NCBI GenBank assembly: GCA_003024985.2
Contig: PXIH01S0012852.1
DNA: 11,040 nucleotides
DNA from: Euperipatoides rowelli
Taxonomy: Eukaryota; Onychophora; Udeonychophora; Euonychophora; Peripatopsidae
Direction: 5' to 3' (one strand)
Shown: positions 7,928 through 11,040 of the stretch, piece after piece
How positions within the stretch are numbered: the first letter of the stretch is position 1
Layout: each line of letters starts with the position of its first letter
Program-made: the position numbers and the translations under genes
Notes under the pieces: generated by a model
What the model was told of the DNA's origin: nothing
Database searches by the model: none
Seen by the model: the letters and a program-made list of their open reading frames with translations, nothing else

Positions 7928-8829
7928 CAGGGATCGAAATTAGGAATTTTATACTAGGAGAAAATACTTTCTTCCACTCACAAGTGAACTGGGAGCCAAT
8001 TGTATCTTACTGGGAGCATTTTAACTTTTTATATTATATTTTTTGCTAATATTATTAAACGATCAGGTAAAATCACTCCATTAAACATCCTTAAAATTAT
8101 CTCGGTCAAATTTACAGTGGATGAATTCAGATGCCTTTACTGAATGTGATGGCATAAAGGGATGGTGAATATTGCACTATAGACTCCTCCCCTTCCCTTT
8201 TTAGCTTGAGTAAATAATTATCCCCTTTCTCACAATTTTTTTTTTTAATTTAAATAAAAAATTAAATTTTATAATTGAAAAGATATTTTTATTATTTATG
8301 TGATAATAATTTATATAATGACACTATTTAATTTTTACTACAGTAATTATTGGGTAACCTAGTCATATTTAAAATATAAAAATAAATAATAAAATAGCAC
8401 ATTAAAAAAATCTATTACTAGGCTAGCCAATAATTGTGTAAAAATGAAAGTGTTATTTTATATTATACTTTATCAAGTAAATAATAAAAATTTATATCTT
8501 TTTGAGGGCTCAAAACTAGAAATTTTATACCAGTGGGAGAAAATATTGGTTACGGTACGTTTTTATCAGCAGATACCGTTAAAAAAATATGCAACTTATT
8601 TTTAAGGAATTAATATATTTGACACTCACCTTCAATTTGGGCTATGGATGTACACCTTGTTCTCTATAGATATTGATTGTTTTATAAAAAAAACATCTTG
8701 TTAATAATCGTTTAAGCCATTATAACGCCATTTCTTTTAGATACCACCTAGCGGTGGATGAAGGAAGGATACTGGGAGCAAGTTGTGACTTTGCTGGGAG
8801 TATTTGCTCTCACTCAAATTCGAACCCTG
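7928..8829. mobile_element. hAT-like element(s) with CAGGG-TCGAAATT termini
   Basis: The left end CAGGGATCGAAATTAGGAAT faces a right end whose reverse complement is CAGGGTTCGAATTTGAG (ending at 8829). Subterminal ctgggagc strings recur at 7989, 8011, 8771 and, as a variant, 8795. Flanking 8-mers tgagtttt and aggttttt match at only 5 of 8 positions, so the outer pair may not be the original partners. The interior is very AT-rich without an open frame of interest. A second left-end copy at 8504 suggests either a nested, truncated insertion or an internal duplication. Confidence 0.55.
8504..8829. mobile_element. inner copy of the same hAT-like family
   Basis: GAGGGCTCAAAACTAGAAAT followed by ttttatacca and gggagaaaatatt aligns with the left end at 7928 over about 46 bases. 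Paired with the right end at 8829 it would be a 326-bp element. Its flanks atcttttt (8496-8503) and aggttttt (8830-8837) match at 6 of 8, slightly better than for the outer start, but the T-run makes this weak. Confidence 0.4.
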
Positions 8830-8832
8830 AGG

Positions 8833-8847
8833 TTTTTTTTTTTTTTT
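8833..8847 (+). repeat. T15 homopolymer
   Basis: Fifteen T follow three bases after the right hAT-like terminus and blur any target duplication there. Confidence 0.85.
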
Positions 8848-9909
8848 GTGGATATAAAAAAAATCACCCTATTTATGTCATGAAGTTTTATTGTATTATG
8901 AAGTTCATTCAAAATAAATTATTTTACAGTTTTCAGTATAAAACGATGAAGCCAGGCTGTCTGACAGAAGAAAATCTGAAGATGTTGAGGTTTGGCTAAT
9001 GAAAGAAAAATGCTTAGTTTGAAAATAGAAAGACGAGTATAGAAAGATCTATGTTAGCAGTTGATTGGCTTCCGATTGTGATAGGGAAAGGTATGAAGCT
9101 GTGTCGCAATTTAAAAGGTAGTTTTGAATGTATGGCTCAATTGAGTTTGACAAGTTTTCTCTCAAGAGGATTATCAATGTCAGACACTAGTAGAATGCTT
9201 TACAACAGTAACCTCTTTAATAGGGTTCAAAATAAGGTTTACATTGGACACAGAGAAAAAAAAAAGAACTATTTGATTAAAATTGTTACATTTAAATATG
9301 TAAGTAAATTTGAAATCTAGATGAAATTTGACATACAAAAAAAAAAAAAAAATACGAATAATTTTTTTTGTATAAGTTACCATATTTTATCTTGAATTTA
9401 ATATTCACAGAATGTGACTTTTGTTCAACCCAGAAAAATATGATTTTTTTTTTAAAATTTGAAAATAATTTCTCTTAATATTCTGTAGCAGTTTTTTTCT
9501 CCATCTTAATTAAATTTAACTTTATTTCTCAAAAAATATTTAATTAATTTAAGAAAAGTTAACCCTTTCAGGAAACAGTTTTATTTTAACTAAGGTGAAA
9601 ATTAGTAATTGTTGACTATAATTTCATAATTACTTCCATATAATTTATGGCCGTTTTTTTTTTTTAATATTATAAAAAGTAACATATATCTCATGATATC
9701 ACCTGTACCAGATGTACAAATTTAGAAAAATATTTTAAAATCATGTTGATAGGCTATTATTTATCAAAGTATACTGGCATATGCGACTATACAGACATTC
9801 ACTTCACAGACATTCATGAGTATGTGCACATTTACTATAGGTGGCGCCAAATGCCAGCTTCACATTTTATCCTGAAAAATACCAAGCATTTTTCCATTTA
9901 TTTATATCC
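8848..9909. other. AT-rich stretch with weak coding-like readings, no gene assigned
   Basis: At 8940-9330 the sequence is less AT-rich and has open readings, for example DEARLSDRRKSEDVEVWLM in one frame (from about 8948) and an 89-codon frame from 9051. Neither has a recognisable domain, and they are in different frames with stops between them. An A16 run follows at 9337-9352. A decayed retrocopy or transposon fragment is possible but unproven. At 9559 an orphan TTAACCCTTTCAGG resembles a piggyBac-type terminus. A direct repeat acagacattca occurs at about 9791 and 9806. Confidence 0.4.
9337..9352 (+). repeat. A16 homopolymer
   Basis: A run of about 16 A. It could be the tail of a retroposed copy, but no AATAAA signal lies at the usual distance upstream and no flanking duplication was seen. 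Confidence 0.7.
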
Positions 9910-10211
9910 GGCCGAATAGTTTATAGTACAATTTAGAAGCCAGAGTTCTTAAAAAATAATAAAAAATTTTCACAGGTAATAATTTAAAATGTCTTTAATA
10001 ATTCTAAGTTCTTGAAAAATAAGTTATTTTAATTTGAATAAATGCATACAGAATTTTAAATAGTAACTTAATTGATTGAAAAATGTTTCTCTTATTTTTT
10101 TTTTAATAAAATAAATTATAAATCATTTATTGTTAATGAAATACTATAATAGAACTATTCGGCTCCCTTTTGTCTCCTGCCGAATAATTTGTAACTATTT
10201 AGTATTCGGCC
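9910..10211. mobile_element. MITE candidate with GGCCGAATA inverted termini
   Basis: The left arm ggccgaatagtttatagt...caattta (9910-9936) matches the reverse complement of the right arm (10185-10211), ggccgaatactaaatagttacaaatta, over about 27 bases with one small gap. Two further gccgaata motifs lie inside the right half (10156-10163 reversed, and 10179-10186). The region is 302 bp, has no open frame and shows no clear target duplication, so the superfamily is not assigned. Confidence 0.6.
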
Positions 10212-10296
10212 ATTGAATCCAAAATGGGATTCGATACATACTTAATTTACAGTAATACTATTCCCCGTTTACGTATGCCCGATTTGCAAGAATGGA

Positions 10297-10335
10297 CACA
10301 TGATGCCAGCACATGATGCTAGCACATGATCACTG
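10297..10335 (+). repeat. 3 x 13-bp tandem repeat (cacatgatgccag)
   Basis: Three consecutive units: cacatgatgccag, cacatgatgctag and cacatgatcactg. The first two differ by one base; the third diverges in its last part. Confidence 0.9.
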
Positions 10336-10344
10336 GGAGCCCTG

Positions 10345-10420
10345 ACCATGAATAAGCAATTGACATTTATATTTGTTCATGGTGATAGACATTCATAATA
10401 AACGTTAATTGATTGTCAAT
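10345..10420. repeat. overlapping short inverted repeats
   Basis: The pair accatgaa (10345-10352) / ttcatggt (10376-10383) overlaps the pair aattgaca (10359-10366) / tgtcaatt (about 10413-10420). Each is only 8 bp, so chance cannot be excluded. A further 10-bp pair, tgtaagcttc (10482-10491) / gaagcttaca (10517-10526), lies downstream. Confidence 0.4.
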
Positions 10421-10426
10421 TAAGGA

Positions 10427-10644
10427 CTGCTTTAACTGCAAACTCCCATTCACACAATATAATTGTTTGTACATACAATCGTGTAAGCTTCCTTCCCTTT
10501 ACACATTATATCCAATGAAGCTTACATTATTCAGGGTCCTTGTCTCCTAACACTTATTAGGGCTCTAATCTTAGACCTCACAATTCGGTTAGCCCCCTAG
10601 ACATCTTGTCTTCTTTTCAAAAGCTTTACTAATTCTGATTGTTT
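10427..10644. other. intergenic stretch, nothing further recognised
   Basis: This stretch is less AT-rich than most of the window. Apart from the 10-bp inverted pair at 10482-10526 I see no gene or element. Confidence 0.5.
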
Positions 10645-10710
10645 AAGTTGGCAGGTAAGGGGCATCCAGCATTTCTCCCATGTGCCAAAAATATGGTCCG
10701 ACCAACACTG
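10645..10710 (-). mobile_element. possible SINE core fragment
   Basis: Read on the minus strand, the sequence contains gctggatgccccttacctg followed by ccaac. This resembles the GCTGGATGCCCTTCCTG-CGCCAAC stretch found in the 3' or central parts of several animal SINE families. The match is short, neither a tRNA-derived head nor a tail was identified, and the assignment rests on memory of the motif. Confidence 0.35.
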
Positions 10711-10907
10711 CACCTGATCAGTTCCTAACTAAAACTTGCATGCAGTATGTACTGTTTTAGCTGATGTCAGTTTGTCGTCAAACTCATTTCACTTCACATC
10801 TCAGTGTTATTGCCTTATATGTTTTAATTTATATTTGACTGTTTTCATAGGTTTAAGTTGTAAATGTGTTATTTACATCAGTTATGGTCGTATTTAATGA
10901 TTGCAGT

Positions 10908-11040
10908 CAGGGCTCGAAATTAAATTTTTTGACTGCTAGCCTGGCTGGCTAGTATCACTGCAAAACTACTAGCCACACAAACTTCTTACTAGCCTATATA
11001 ATACACAGACGTATACAGTATCTTAATCAGTTGTTTTTTT
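10908..11040 (+). mobile_element. 5' end of a hAT-like element, cut by the window edge
   Basis: CAGGGCTCGAAATTAAATTT followed by repeated gctagcc/ggctggctag motifs is a typical terminus of hAT-like non-autonomous elements with CAGGGCTCGAAATT ends. It resembles the termini at 7928 and 8504. The predicted target duplication would be attgcagt (10900-10907); the right copy lies beyond the window, so it cannot be tested here. The short inverted tagcc/ggcta repeats can form small hairpins. Confidence 0.6.

Noticed and set aside
8754-9383. Possible retrocopy or exon cluster ending in an A16 run
   Set aside because: Open readings lie in different frames, no polyadenylation signal or target duplication was seen, and one frame starts inside the hAT-like terminus.
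10297-10335. Repeat cluster considered as a CRISPR-like array
   Set aside because: Units are 13 bp with no spacers, only three copies, in eukaryotic-type DNA.

Overview
The window looks like non-coding DNA from an animal genome, most likely an invertebrate. It is strongly AT-rich. It has no dense run of long open frames and no Shine-Dalgarno-spaced operons. It is crowded with the ends of eukaryotic cut-and-paste DNA transposons (hAT and piggyBac type). I cannot fix the phylum: a SINE-like patch and the transposon end sequences would fit a mollusc, chelicerate, cnidarian or similar genome. I found no intact protein-coding gene, tRNA, rRNA or CRISPR array.

Layout from left to right. Positions 1-602 hold nothing I can name apart from a GC-rich patch near 106-146. 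A small probable hAT-derived element lies at 603-938 and carries a T10-G13 homopolymer junction. A second, better supported one is at 1449-1927, with a perfect 8-bp target duplication. At 2640-3358 there is a frameshifted, stop-interrupted coding relic. Its pieces resemble a repeat-associated protein family with an N-terminal CxxC segment and a region like the N-terminal domain of FEN1/XPG nucleases. A 319-bp piggyBac-type MITE bounded by TTAA is at 3634-3952 and contains a duplicated hairpin unit. A near-perfect 120-bp fold-back palindrome is at 5086-5205.

The middle right part is the best resolved. A two-and-a-bit-copy tandem repeat carrying AGATAAG motifs (6301-6386) was hit by an 854-bp hAT-type element (6387-7240, TSD cagataag). 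Eight bases beyond its target duplication lies a second, unrelated hAT-type element (7265-7681, TSD ccttatag). Both can be removed on paper to give a simple empty site. From 7928 to 8829 there are related hAT-like termini, including a second start at 8504. The same terminal motif recurs at 10908, where an element runs off the window. A further inverted-repeat MITE candidate lies at 9910-10211, a 3 x 13-bp tandem repeat at 10297-10335, and a minus-strand SINE-like core at about 10645-10710.

The parts do not work together as a gene system. The window reads as a layered record of non-autonomous transposon insertions. I do not see a convincing new biological system. The fold-back palindrome, the FEN1-like relic and the paired hAT insertions are the points most worth checking.
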